This document shows positions 10,211-19,760 of a DNA stretch of 64,000 nt, in pieces. Positions within the stretch are counted from its first letter, which is position 1, and each line of letters opens with the position of its first letter. Under the pieces are notes generated by a model, which did not search any database, was not told where the DNA came from, and saw only the letters and a list, made by a program, of their open reading frames with translations. This stretch comes from Pseudomonas allokribbensis (GTDB lineage: Bacteria; Pseudomonadota; Gammaproteobacteria; Pseudomonadales; Pseudomonadaceae), in assembly GCF_014863605.1 (NCBI RefSeq), contig NZ_CP062252.1:4659001-4723000 (forward strand), written 5' to 3'. The translations under genes were made by a program, and so were the position numbers.

Positions 10211-11101
10211 ATGTTTCTGATGGCAAGCATCACGGAGATTCATCAATTGTCGGCGTACCCCAGTATCGATACCGATGTCCTGCGTACCTTTGTCGCAATT
10301 GCCGATCAGGGCGGTTTTACCCGCGCCGGCGAAATGGTGAACCGCACTCAGTCGGCGGTGAGCATGCAGATGAAGCGTCTGGAAGAGGACGTGTTGCAGC
10401 GCCAGCTGTTCGAGCGCGACGGGCGTCAGGTGCGCCTCACCGCCGAAGGCCAAGTGTTGCTCGGCTACGCACGGCGCATCCTGAAATTGCACAGTGAAGT
10501 CTTCAACACCTTGCGCGAGCCGCACATGGTCGGCACGGTGCGGATCGGTACGCCGGACGATTACGTGATGCGGTTTCTGCCGGGGATCCTGTCGCGCTTC
10601 GCTCAGTTCTACCCGCTGATCCAGATCGAAGTGCATTGCGAGTCGACCAAACAGTTGCTGCAACGCACGGACCTGGATCTGTCGATCGTCACCCGCGAGC
10701 CGGGCAACGAGATTGGCCAGTTGCTGCGCAAGGAGCGCTTTGTCTGGGCCGAGGCGCAGAACTTCAGCGCCCACGAGCAGACGCCGTTGCCGCTGGCGAT
10801 GTTCAACAGTGATTGTTTCTGTCGACTGTGGGCCTGCAATGCGCTGGACGCCATGGGCCGTGAATACCGGATTGCCTACAACAGCACCAGCCTGTCGGCG
10901 TTGATGGCGGTGGTGAGCGCGGGTCTGGCGATCACCGCGCAACTGGAAAGCCTGATTACCCCGGACCTGCGGATTCTCGGTGCCGCCGAAGATCTGCCGC
11001 TGTTGCCCGAAGCCAGCATCATGCTGATCCGCAATCTGAACAATCCGTCGCCGATCACCGAATGCCTGGCCGAGCACATCGTCGAAGGCTTCAAACTTTA
11101 A
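10211..11101 (+). CDS. LysR-family transcriptional regulator
   Basis: About 296 residues. N-terminal HTH (FVAIADQGGFTRAGEMVNRTQSAVSMQMKRLE) followed by an effector domain starting at VGTVRIGTPDDYVMRFLP. No clear ribosome site separates the starts at 10211 and 10220. The 61-base gap to the divergent DUF1127 gene probably contains both promoters. It overlaps the convergent TauE gene by 11 bases. Target and ligand are unknown. Confidence 0.85.
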   Translation: MFLMASITEIHQLSAYPSIDTDVLRTFVAIADQGGFTRAGEMVNRTQSAVSMQMKRLEEDVLQRQLFERDGRQVRLTAEGQVLLGYARRILKLHSEVFNTLREPHMVGTVRIGTPDDYVMRFLPGILSRFAQFYPLIQIEVHCESTKQLLQRTDLDLSIVTREPGNEIGQLLRKERFVWAEAQNFSAHEQTPLPLAMFNSDCFCRLWACNALDAMGREYRIAYNSTSLSALMAVVSAGLAITAQLESLITPDLRILGAAEDLPLLPEASIMLIRNLNNPSPITECLAEHIVEGFKL

Positions 11102-11840
11102 AGGCGAGCATCACCGCACACAGCACCAGGAACCCGCAGAACAGCCCACGCAGGAGTTTTTCCGGCATCGCGTGGGCCACCTTCACGCCCCAACTGATAC
11201 TGGCCAGACCGCCGATGGCCAGCGGCAGGCCGATCATCCAGTCCACTTCGTGGTGCACCGCGTACGTCACCAGCGTGACACCGGTGCTCGGCAATGCCAG
11301 CGCCAGCGACAGGCCTTGAGCGACCACCTGAGTGGTGCCGAACAGGCTGGTCAGCACCGGCGTCGCCACCACTGCCCCACCGACACCGAACAGACCGCCC
11401 ATGGTGCCCGACGCCGCGCCGAGCACGCCCAGCCACGGCCATGAATAACGCATCTCGGAAGTCGCCGCCGGACGCGCGCCGAACATGCGCACGAGGTTGT
11501 ACGCTGACAACGCCACAAGGAACGCGACAAAACCGATGCGCATGGTTTGCGCGTCGATGCCCACGGCCCAGATCGAGCCGATCCACGCAAAACAGAACCC
11601 CATCACCGCCAGCGGCAACGCATGCCGGAGTTCGATGCGGTTGCGCTGGTGATAACGCCACAGCGCCAGCATCACGTTCGGCACCACCATTACCAGCGCC
11701 GTGCCTTGGGCGATCTGCTGATCGAGCCCGAACCACACGCCCAGCAGCGGAATGGCGATCAAGCCGCCGCCGATGCCGAATATCCCACCCAGGGTGCCGA
11801 GGGCGGCGCCAAACAACAGGTACAGCAAAAACTCGATCAC
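11091..11840 (-). CDS. TauE/SafE-family membrane transporter
   Basis: 249 residues from a GTG at 11840, which has GAGGAA at proper distance; an ATG 15 bases upstream (11855) lacks one. It is of the DUF81 family, exporters of sulfite, sulfonates or related anions. Two homologous halves carry LGTLGGIFGIGGGLIAIPLL and SGTMGGLFGVGGAVVATPVL, with about eight membrane helices. The substrate is unknown. The divergent LysR gene at 11953 is a likely regulator. Confidence 0.85.
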   Translation of the reverse strand: MIEFLLYLLFGAALGTLGGIFGIGGGLIAIPLLGVWFGLDQQIAQGTALVMVVPNVMLALWRYHQRNRIELRHALPLAVMGFCFAWIGSIWAVGIDAQTMRIGFVAFLVALSAYNLVRMFGARPAATSEMRYSWPWLGVLGAASGTMGGLFGVGGAVVATPVLTSLFGTTQVVAQGLSLALALPSTGVTLVTYAVHHEVDWMIGLPLAIGGLASISWGVKVAHAMPEKLLRGLFCGFLVLCAVMLAFKV

Positions 11841-11952
11841 AGCAGAATTCCTCATACGTCAGGGGATTAATCCTACGCAGTCGGCGCTGGCACGGAAACG
11901 CACAGCAACGCACAATGGCTGTGCCAAATCCGCATAGGCACTGAGCTGATTC

Positions 11953-12909
11953 ATGAATCCCAATCAATTGACCGAACAACTCGGGCTGTTTCTCGATGTG
12001 CTGGAGAGTGGCAGTTTTTCCGCCGCCTCACGCCGGCATCCGCTGACGCCATCGGCCGTCGCCCGGCGTATCGACAGCCTGGAAAGCGCTGTCGGCAGCC
12101 AGTTGTTCATCCGCAGCACTCATGCGGTGCGCGCCACACCGGCCGGTCTGGCGTTTGCCGAACGGGCGCGGCGGATTGTTGCCGAACTGCAACTGGCCCG
12201 CGCTGAAGCCGTTTCCCTGAGCAGCGCGCCGGAAGGCTTGATCCGGGTGGATGCGCCGGCAGCGTTCGGGCGTCGGCATCTGGCGCCGGTGATTGCCGAT
12301 TTTCTGGTGCTGTATCCGGGGCTGGACGTGCAGCTGCATCTGATCGACAGCTTCGTCGACATGGACGGCTCGAACCTGGGCAAGGTCGATCTGGTGTTGC
12401 GCGCCGGGCAAATGGCCGATACCCGACTGGTCGCCACACCGCTGGCGAGCATGGTGCGCATCGCTTGCGCCAGTCCCGACTATCTCAAGCGTCGGGGTGT
12501 GCCGAGCGAGCCGGCACAACTGGGTGAACATGACGGCCTCGATTGGGACGGCCTCGCCCCGCCCTTCGCCTGGCGATTCGAACAGGACGGGCAGATGCAG
12601 TTGCACCGCCCGGCGCGGATCCGCATGAGCGCCAACAACGCCGAGGCTCTGGTGTGCGGTGCACTTGCGGGCCTCGGGATCGCGCATCTTCCGACCTGGC
12701 TGGCGAGCGAATACCTGTTGCGTGGCGAACTGCTGCCGCTGTTCTGTGACAACGGCCTGCCAAAACCGGAGAGCACCGGCATCTACGCGCTGCGGCTGGA
12801 ACAACAGGCCAGCTCCCGCAGCCGCCTGCTGCTGGAATACCTCAAGACCCGCTTCAGCCCCGTGCCACCGTGGGATCTGGCACTGCAACGGGAGCTGGGC
12901 CGGCACTGA
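11953..12909 (+). CDS. LysR-family transcriptional regulator
   Basis: 318 residues: HTH at about 1-60 (FLDVLESGSFSAASRRHPLTPSAVARRIDSLE) and a periplasmic-binding-like effector domain from GLIRVDAPAAFGRRHLAPVI. It lies head-to-head with the TauE exporter gene across about 110 bases, the usual arrangement of a LysR regulator and its target. Effector unknown. Confidence 0.85.
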   Translation: MNPNQLTEQLGLFLDVLESGSFSAASRRHPLTPSAVARRIDSLESAVGSQLFIRSTHAVRATPAGLAFAERARRIVAELQLARAEAVSLSSAPEGLIRVDAPAAFGRRHLAPVIADFLVLYPGLDVQLHLIDSFVDMDGSNLGKVDLVLRAGQMADTRLVATPLASMVRIACASPDYLKRRGVPSEPAQLGEHDGLDWDGLAPPFAWRFEQDGQMQLHRPARIRMSANNAEALVCGALAGLGIAHLPTWLASEYLLRGELLPLFCDNGLPKPESTGIYALRLEQQASSRSRLLLEYLKTRFSPVPPWDLALQRELGRH

Positions 12910-12992
12910 CCGATTCGCCACCGGGCACAATTGTCTGGCGCATTAAAGATTCGAGCGCTAGATTCATCTGCATCACTGTTCAAGGCACCGAC

Positions 12993-13457
12993 ATGACCAC
13001 CACCCGCGACACCACTGACCACTGCGAAGAGCTGCTGCTCGACAATCAGGCCTGCTTCGCCCTGCATTCCACTTCGCTGATGATGACCAAGGTCTACAAA
13101 CCGCTGTTGCAAGCGCTTGGCCTGACCTATCCGCAGTATCTGGCGATGATGGTGCTGTGGGAGAAGGATGGTTTGACCGTCGGAGAAATCAGCACGCGCC
13201 TGCTGACCGATCCGGGTTCGCTGACCCCGCTGCTCAAGCGCCTGGAAGGTGAAGGTTTGCTGAGCCGAACTCGAAGCCGCGAGGATGAACGGGTGGTGAT
13301 CGTCGAATTGACCGCACAGGGCCGCGCCTTGAAAGACAAGGCCCGGACCGTTCCGCAATGCATTCTGGGGGCCAGTGGCTTCACGCTGGAGCGCCTGCAA
13401 AACCTGCAAGCCGAGTTGCAGGCCTTGCGCGGTCATTTGCAGGACAGCCTCACTTAA
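12993..13457 (+). CDS. ohrR: Organic-peroxide sensor OhrR (MarR family)
   Basis: 154 residues. It is a MarR-type repressor that leaves DNA when its reactive cysteine is oxidised by organic hydroperoxides. Seen: NQACFALHSTS with the peroxidatic Cys21, the winged-helix TRLLTDPGSLTPLLKRLEGEGLLSR, and Cys123 (VPQCILG) that fits the two-cysteine OhrR class. The target gene ohr follows in the same direction, separated by 282 bases with candidate operators and a REP-like hairpin. Confidence 0.92.
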   Translation: MTTTRDTTDHCEELLLDNQACFALHSTSLMMTKVYKPLLQALGLTYPQYLAMMVLWEKDGLTVGEISTRLLTDPGSLTPLLKRLEGEGLLSRTRSREDERVVIVELTAQGRALKDKARTVPQCILGASGFTLERLQNLQAELQALRGHLQDSLT

Positions 13458-13467
13458 GCCTCCCCCC

Positions 13468-13501
13468 TTCCCTGTAGGAGCGACCTCGCACCTACAGGGA
13501 A
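13468..13501. repeat. REP-like palindrome downstream of ohrR
   Basis: TTCCCTGTAGG (13468-13478) and CCTACAGGGAA (13491-13501) form an 11-bp perfect stem enclosing AGCGACCTCGCA. The GTAGGAGCGA core is that of the common extragenic palindromes of fluorescent pseudomonads. It may also act as the ohrR terminator. It is the only copy I noticed in the window. Confidence 0.6.
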
Positions 13502-13645
13502 ATCGCGCCTTTCTCTGCTTTCCCCCTCTCCCGCAAAATTTTTTCTCTCTCGTTTTCCCTTCGTAAAAACCTTTCATATCAAATAGTTGAGATCTCTTCT
13601 CAGCCTGATCCATGTCTCGGCTTCATCATTTTCCAAAAATTTATC

Positions 13646-13712
13646 TTGCGCGCTAAATATTCGCACAGTACATTTACTTCGCACCTAGTTAGCGCGCAAA
13701 TAATTAGCGCAA
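13646..13712. promoter_or_regulatory. Candidate OhrR operators in front of ohr
   Basis: TTGCGCGCTAA (13646-13656) and its exact inverse TTAGCGCGCAA (13689-13699) are spaced by 32 bases, and a third partial copy ATTAGCGCAAT lies at 13703-13712, ending 27 bases before ohr. Each site is itself nearly palindromic. Position and symmetry fit binding of the MarR-type dimer encoded just upstream; the binding itself is inferred. Confidence 0.5.
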
Positions 13713-13739
13713 TAAATCACACTCAATGAGGCTCACACC

Positions 13740-14159
13740 ATGCAAACTCTCTACACCGCAATCGCAACCTCCACTGGCGGCCGTGACGGTCGTGCGATCT
13801 CCAGCGACAACATTCTCGACGTCAAACTGGCCACTCCGAAAGAACTCGGCGGTGCCGGCGGCGCAGCCACCAACCCTGAGCAACTGTTCGCTGCCGGCTA
13901 CTCGGCCTGCTTCATCGGCGCGCTGAAATTCGTTGCCAGCCAGACCAAACGCAAAATCCCGGACGACGCCTCGATCACCGCTCACGTCGGCATCGGTCAG
14001 ATTCCTGGTGGTTTCGGTCTGGACATCGACCTGCACATCAACCTGCCGGGCCTGGAACAGGCTGACGCACAAAGCCTGGTCGACGCCGCCCACCAGGTCT
14101 GCCCGTACTCCAACGCCACCCGTGGCAATGTCGATGTGCGCCTGCACGTCACCGTGTAA
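13740..14159 (+). CDS. ohr: Organic hydroperoxide resistance protein Ohr
   Basis: 139 residues, OsmC/Ohr fold. It is a cytoplasmic dimeric thiol peroxidase that reduces fatty-acid and other organic hydroperoxides, using lipoylated partners. Seen: YTAIATSTGGRDG at the N-terminus, catalytic Cys57 in GYSACFIGAL and resolving Cys121 in VCPYSNATRGN, the two-motif signature that separates Ohr from OsmC. GAGG precedes the ATG. An esterase gene follows 33 bases later and is probably co-transcribed. Confidence 0.96.
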   Translation: MQTLYTAIATSTGGRDGRAISSDNILDVKLATPKELGGAGGAATNPEQLFAAGYSACFIGALKFVASQTKRKIPDDASITAHVGIGQIPGGFGLDIDLHINLPGLEQADAQSLVDAAHQVCPYSNATRGNVDVRLHVTV

Positions 14160-14192
14160 TCACTGACACCCAGGCCCGAACAGGAAATGAAC

Positions 14193-15206
14193 ATGAACAC
14201 TTTCAGCAAAGTCTTGACCGGTACCCTTCTCGCCCTGTCCGTTCACAGCGCATTCGCCGGTGACGTCGAGCACAACACTCAGGCGTTCCTCGATGTGCTG
14301 AACGCCGGCACCGGCAAACCGATGGAACAACTGACGCCCAAGGATGCCCGCGCCGTACTGACGGGCGCACAGTCCGGGGTCAAACTGACGCTGCCCAAGG
14401 CAGACGTCAGCGAGAAGACCATCCAGGTCGATGGCCAACCGTTGAGCCTGACCATCGTCCGGCCGGCCGGGGTCAAGGGTGAGCTACCGGTGTTCATGTT
14501 CTTCCACGGCGGCGGCTGGGTGCTGGGAGATTTCCCGACCCACGAACGTCTGGTGCGGGATCTGGTGGTCGGCTCGGGGGCGGCGGCGGTGTTCGTCAAC
14601 TACACCCCTTCGCCGGAAGCGCATTACCCGGTGGCGATCAACCAGGCTTACGCGGCAACCAAATGGGTGGCCGAACACGGCAAAGAGATCAACGTCGACG
14701 GCAAGCGTCTGGCGGTGGCGGGCAACAGTGTCGGCGGTAACATGGCGGCAGTCGTCGCCTTGATGGCCAAGGACAAAGGCACGCCAGCGATCAAGTTCCA
14801 GGTGCTGTTGTGGCCGGTGACTGATGCCGGTTTCGACACCGGTTCGTATAACCAGTATGCCGAGGGGCACTTCCTCACCCGAAACATGATGAAGTGGTTC
14901 TGGGACAACTACACCACCGACGCCAACCAGCGTAACGAGATCTACGCCTCGCCGCTGCGGGCCACGACCGCGCAATTGAAAGGTCTGCCGCCCGCACTGG
15001 TCCAGACTGCGGGGGCCGACGTGTTGCGTGACGAAGGTGAAGCCTACGCCCGCAAACTCGACGAAGCCGGCGTGCCGGTGACCTCGGTGCGCTACAACGG
15101 CATGATCCACGACTACGGTTTGCTCAACGTGGTCAGCCAGGTGCCGGCGGTGCGCTCGGCGATGTTGCAGGCCTCGGAAGAACTGAAACAACACCTGAAG
15201 CAGTAA
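14193..15206 (+). CDS. Exported alpha/beta-hydrolase (HGGG esterase/lipase type)
   Basis: 337 residues. AGGAA at 14182-14186 abuts the first ATG (14187) and is correctly spaced for the next one (14193), so I choose 14193. A signal peptide (about 1-22, ending SAFA) predicts export. Oxyanion motif HGGGW at about 105-109, nucleophile Ser179 in GNSVGG, and Asp/His near the C-terminus (VQTAGADVLRDEGE; NGMIHDYG) give the hormone-sensitive-lipase subfamily. Because it follows ohr, it may handle oxidised lipids or share peroxide control; that is inference. Confidence 0.85.
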   Translation: MNTFSKVLTGTLLALSVHSAFAGDVEHNTQAFLDVLNAGTGKPMEQLTPKDARAVLTGAQSGVKLTLPKADVSEKTIQVDGQPLSLTIVRPAGVKGELPVFMFFHGGGWVLGDFPTHERLVRDLVVGSGAAAVFVNYTPSPEAHYPVAINQAYAATKWVAEHGKEINVDGKRLAVAGNSVGGNMAAVVALMAKDKGTPAIKFQVLLWPVTDAGFDTGSYNQYAEGHFLTRNMMKWFWDNYTTDANQRNEIYASPLRATTAQLKGLPPALVQTAGADVLRDEGEAYARKLDEAGVPVTSVRYNGMIHDYGLLNVVSQVPAVRSAMLQASEELKQHLKQ

Positions 15207-15219
15207 TTTTCATCAGCAC

Positions 15220-15250
15220 AAAAAAGCCCGACTCAATGGTCGGGCTTTTT
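15220..15250. terminator. Bidirectional terminator
   Basis: AAAAAGCCCGAC-TCAATG-GTCGGGCTTTTT between the convergent esterase and efp genes. Confidence 0.9.
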
Positions 15251-15270
15251 CTTTCCGCAAAAACCAGTGC

Positions 15271-15840
15271 TTATTTGGCACGGCCTTTGTAGGAACCGCC
15301 TTCGCGGGTATCGATCTCGATCTTGTCACCGATTTCGATGAAGTCGGCAACCTGCAGCTCAGTACCGTTGCTCAGCTTGGCTGGCTTCATGACTTTGCCG
15401 GAAGTGTCGCCACGAGCCGAACCTTCGGTGTAGTCAACTACGCGCACGATGGTGGTCGGCAGTTCTACGGAAACCAGACGCTCTTCGAAGAACACGGCTT
15501 CGCAAACGTCGGTCATGCCTTCTTCAACGAAAGGCAGAACGCTTTCGATGTCTTCGGCGTTCAACTCGTACATGGTGTAGTCGCTGGTGTCCATGAACGT
15601 GTAGGTGTCACCGCTGATGAAGGACAGGGTCGCTTCTTTGCGGTCCAGGATCACGTCGTCCAGCTTGTCGTCCGCACCGTAAACGGTTTCGGTCTTGTAA
15701 CCGGTCAGCAGGTTCTTCAGCTTGGTCTTCATGATCGCGCTGTTACGGCCCGATTTGGTGAATTCAGCTTTCTGAACCAGCCAAGGATCGTTGTCGATAC
15801 GGATCACGGTACCGGGTTTGAGTTCTTTACCAGTTTTCAT
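15271..15840 (-). CDS. efp: Translation elongation factor P
   Basis: 189 residues, full length. EF-P rescues ribosomes stalled at polyproline. The modified loop reads KSGRNSAI with Arg32, the residue rhamnosylated in Pseudomonas, rather than the lysine modified by EpmA/EpmB in E. coli. KOW-like N domain (about 1-65), then two OB domains ending with [18 protein letters not shown]. The gene for the modifying enzyme EarP lies immediately upstream on the same strand. Confidence 0.98.
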   Translation of the reverse strand: MKTGKELKPGTVIRIDNDPWLVQKAEFTKSGRNSAIMKTKLKNLLTGYKTETVYGADDKLDDVILDRKEATLSFISGDTYTFMDTSDYTMYELNAEDIESVLPFVEEGMTDVCEAVFFEERLVSVELPTTIVRVVDYTEGSARGDTSGKVMKPAKLSNGTELQVADFIEIGDKIEIDTREGGSYKGRAK

Positions 15841-15888
15841 TGCGAATATCCGAATTTGGATGGGATTTACAAAAATCTAGGCCGCGTA

Positions 15889-17031
15889 TCATATCCAATT
15901 TCGGTAAAACTGTACCAGCGCCGTCGCAAGATCGGCCTGCAAGGCCTGTTCCAGACACCATGCTTCGGCATTTTTCTGCAGTTCGGGCCAGTATTTACGG
16001 GCCTCAAGCCAGTGCTCGCCGATAGGCTGCCCGGCACTCCAGGCTCGCCAGAGACCGTTCATCGCCTCGGCAGCTTCCGTCGAAAGGCCTTTTCCATAGA
16101 GCGCGAGGAAGGCATCGAGCTTGTCCAGATGGATATCTTCGTCCTGCTGATAGATGTGCCACAACATCGGCCGCCCTGCCCACTGCGCCCGGATGAACGA
16201 GTCTTCGCCGCGCACCGCGTTGAAATCGCAGCACCACAGCAGTTGATCGTATTGATCCTGACGGACGAACGGCAGCACCTGCACAATCAGCGATCGATCG
16301 ACATGCACAGCGCCGACAGCCAGCGAGTCGACGCCGAGCCAGCGCGCGACATCACCGAGAATCCGCCCTTCCGGCACCAGCAGATGAGTGGGCGTCGAAT
16401 CGGCCGCGAGTACATCCAGCCAACTGGCGAGCCCGGCATTCTCGTAGGCGAACAGCGAAATCAGTTGCGTACCGGGTGCAGGATCGACCCCCAACGCCTG
16501 CAGGAATTGTCGCTGCGACTCGGGATCCTGCTGAAACCGCTGACGTCGCTCAAGCAATCCGCTTTCACGCAATAACCCGCCAGTGCCCGCCTGGAATCCC
16601 GGGAAGAAAAAGATCTTCTGCACGGACTTGTACTTCACCGAAGGCAGGCCGTGGCAGCCGGCCACCCAGTCTTCGGCGCTGAGATAGTCGAGGTTCATCC
16701 ACAATGGCGGCTTTTCCCGCTCGGCCATGGCATCCATGTAGGCACCCGGCAACTGGCAGGCGAACGCGGCGATCGCTACATCGGCGGCGTCCGTTTCCGG
16801 CCATTCTGCCGGCCAGTGCCGGACTTCAACGCCCTGTTGCCATTGCGCGTCGAGATTGATGTCGAGTTCCGGGCAAATCCGTTCGAACGCGCGCAGATCA
16901 TCGACCCACAGCCGCACTGCCAATGCATGCTCGGCCACCAGTTGCCGGGCCAGACGCCAGGTCACCCCGATGTCGCCGTAGTTGTCGACCACGGTGCAAA
17001 AGATGTCCCAGCGGGTTTTCAGTTGCGGCAT
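15889..17031 (-). CDS. earP: EF-P arginine rhamnosyltransferase EarP
   Basis: 380 residues, start after GGGAG. It transfers rhamnose from dTDP-rhamnose to Arg32 of EF-P. It is a GT-B type inverting enzyme (DUF2331); the N-terminal DNYGDIGVTWRLARQL carries the conserved aspartates (Asp16 and Asp20 here; Asp20 would correspond to the catalytic one described). The gene precedes efp by 48 bases on the same strand, the standard pair in Arg32-type bacteria. Confidence 0.95.
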   Translation of the reverse strand: MPQLKTRWDIFCTVVDNYGDIGVTWRLARQLVAEHALAVRLWVDDLRAFERICPELDINLDAQWQQGVEVRHWPAEWPETDAADVAIAAFACQLPGAYMDAMAEREKPPLWMNLDYLSAEDWVAGCHGLPSVKYKSVQKIFFFPGFQAGTGGLLRESGLLERRQRFQQDPESQRQFLQALGVDPAPGTQLISLFAYENAGLASWLDVLAADSTPTHLLVPEGRILGDVARWLGVDSLAVGAVHVDRSLIVQVLPFVRQDQYDQLLWCCDFNAVRGEDSFIRAQWAGRPMLWHIYQQDEDIHLDKLDAFLALYGKGLSTEAAEAMNGLWRAWSAGQPIGEHWLEARKYWPELQKNAEAWCLEQALQADLATALVQFYRNWI

Positions 17032-17155
17032 TCAAGACTCCCGTTGGCAAAAGCGACGATTGTCCGCATAAATGTGTGCGTGCAGAAGAGCCGACGACGA
17101 TTAATCTTCGTGCGACAATCGCCACTTGCCCGCAATCATCCGCCAGGAGGCAGCC

Positions 17156-17563
17156 ATGCCCTACCGCCCAAACCCGCGCCGCCCCTTGCCTGTTCAGCTT
17201 AGCGCGCTGCAATTGACCGGCAGCATTGCCCTGGGCCTGTGGCTGGGTTTCCTGGCCATTGCGCTGACTGGCTGGCTCGCCTCACGCTTTCTCTTCAATG
17301 AACAACTGGCGCCAGTTGCCCAGGCCGTACAACAACTGGCCAATCCACCGGCGGTACGAGCGGTGCCGGATATTCCTCCACAAAGCCCGTTGTTCGAGCA
17401 GTACGAAGAAAACCTGCGCAAGAACGAACAACAAAACCGTCTCGATCAGGCCCGCAGCAGCACGCGCAACCAGTCGAATCCTAAATGCCAGTTCTGGCTC
17501 CAGCAGGATCAGACGGCCCCAAGCGAAAAAAGCCGCGCCAACGTCCTGCAATTCTGCGATTGA
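17156..17563 (+). CDS. Conserved hypothetical single-pass membrane protein
   Basis: 135 residues; the start at 17156 follows CCAGGAGGCAGCC. One membrane helix (about residues 20-45, LTGSIALGLWLGFLAIALTGWLASRFLF), then a Pro/Gln-rich soluble part with two cysteines (CQFWLQQDQ and the C-terminal LQFCD) that could form a disulfide in the periplasm. I recognise no domain. It is followed 2 bases later by the GreA-like gene, so the two form an operon. Confidence 0.7.
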   Translation: MPYRPNPRRPLPVQLSALQLTGSIALGLWLGFLAIALTGWLASRFLFNEQLAPVAQAVQQLANPPAVRAVPDIPPQSPLFEQYEENLRKNEQQNRLDQARSSTRNQSNPKCQFWLQQDQTAPSEKSRANVLQFCD

Positions 17564-17565
17564 TC

Positions 17566-18048
17566 ATGAACAAGCACGCCGTCCATCAACTGATTCTCGA
17601 CAAACTGCGCGTCGACCTCGATATCGCCGAACGCGCCGCGCAAACCGCTTACGAAACCGCGACCCACGAAGAGAACATCGCCGAAAACAAGTACGACACC
17701 CTGGGACTTGAGGCGTCGTACCTGGCAGCCGGGCAAGCGAAACGGGTCGAGGAGATCCGCCAGTCACTGGCGGTCTGCCAGAACCTGACACTTCGGGCCT
17801 ATGACGATCAACGCGGAATTGAAATCGGCGCCCTGCTCGGTCTGGAAGACGAAAAGGGTCGCGAGCAATGGCTGTTTCTGGCGCCGGATGCGGCGGGACT
17901 GAAAGTCGACGTGGTCGGTCAGCCAATTACCGTCATCACCCCGCGCTCGCCGCTGGGCAAAAGCCTGCTGGGCAAGTTCGAAGGTGATGAGGTGGAGATT
18001 CTGGTGACGGGCACCCGGCAACAGTTTGCTGTCACCGAGGTGCTGTAG
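17566..18048 (+). CDS. GreA/GreB-family protein
   Basis: 160 residues starting 2 bases after the previous stop. An N-terminal predicted coiled coil (about 1-75, rich in Ala/Glu, with YETATHEENIAENKYDTLGLEASYLA) and a C-terminal FKBP-like part ending in ITPRSPLGKSLLGKFEGDEVEI, the Gre-factor signature. Gre factors enter the RNA polymerase secondary channel and stimulate transcript cleavage. It differs clearly from the real GreB at 33878, so a modified role at the polymerase is possible. Confidence 0.75.
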   Translation: MNKHAVHQLILDKLRVDLDIAERAAQTAYETATHEENIAENKYDTLGLEASYLAAGQAKRVEEIRQSLAVCQNLTLRAYDDQRGIEIGALLGLEDEKGREQWLFLAPDAAGLKVDVVGQPITVITPRSPLGKSLLGKFEGDEVEILVTGTRQQFAVTEVL

Positions 18049-18070
18049 ACAGGGGCTCAGCGACAGGGGC

Positions 18071-19054
<984 letters not shown>

Positions 19055-19158
19055 TCAAAGCAGGTAGACGCCACGGGCATCAGCGACGGTATATAACTAT
19101 ATTAATGGTTTGAAGAATAAATCTAGAACTTTTTTATCAAAACGCCATTATTCCCGCC

Positions 19159-19662
19159 TCAGCGATCCTCCCGACGCCGACGCTCCACCAGCGGCACCAT
19201 ATAAACCGGCACCTTGGACAATTGCAGCAAGCGAGTCGCCGTGCGCCCCAACGGTGTTTCCGCCCCAACCCCGTGGCTGTGACTTCCTACGATCAGCAAA
19301 TCGACGGAGAGTTTCTGTACCTGGTCGAGAATCACCTGCGACGGATCACCCTGCAGCACCCGCACCGCACGAATCCGCAGCAGATCCTGCTCGCCTTCGT
19401 CCCCCAGTTCTTCGCGAAAACTGTCCAGCACCCGCTGCTCGATATTGGCGATGACGGTTTTCAGACCCTGACTGTGAAATTCGTTCAACGCCTGCTCGTC
19501 GAGATAGCTCTGCAACACCGATTCGGCAAACAGCCCCATGGGTTCCACCGCGTGCACCACATACAAGTCGGCATTGAATATTCGAGCCATCGCCAAGGCA
19601 TGCTGCATCACTAACGGTGCGTACAGACCGAGGTCAGTGGCATACAGCATCGAACGAATCAT
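19159..19662 (-). CDS. Universal stress protein (UspA family)
   Basis: 167 residues; start preceded by GAGGAGG. One Usp domain with the ATP-binding signature at the C-terminus (VGSHSHGVGAETPLGRTATRLL, G-2x-G-9x-G), so it is probably an ATP-binding Usp. The family helps survival under starvation and oxidative stress; the precise partner is unknown. Confidence 0.88.
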   Translation of the reverse strand: MIRSMLYATDLGLYAPLVMQHALAMARIFNADLYVVHAVEPMGLFAESVLQSYLDEQALNEFHSQGLKTVIANIEQRVLDSFREELGDEGEQDLLRIRAVRVLQGDPSQVILDQVQKLSVDLLIVGSHSHGVGAETPLGRTATRLLQLSKVPVYMVPLVERRRREDR

Positions 19663-19760
19663 ATGACCTCCTCGCTAGCCAACATGGCGGAGATTTGATT
19701 CAGCTTAGCAGTGCCTTGGCGAGTACGACGTGCGACGCAACGTCTTGAACCACGTGGGCT

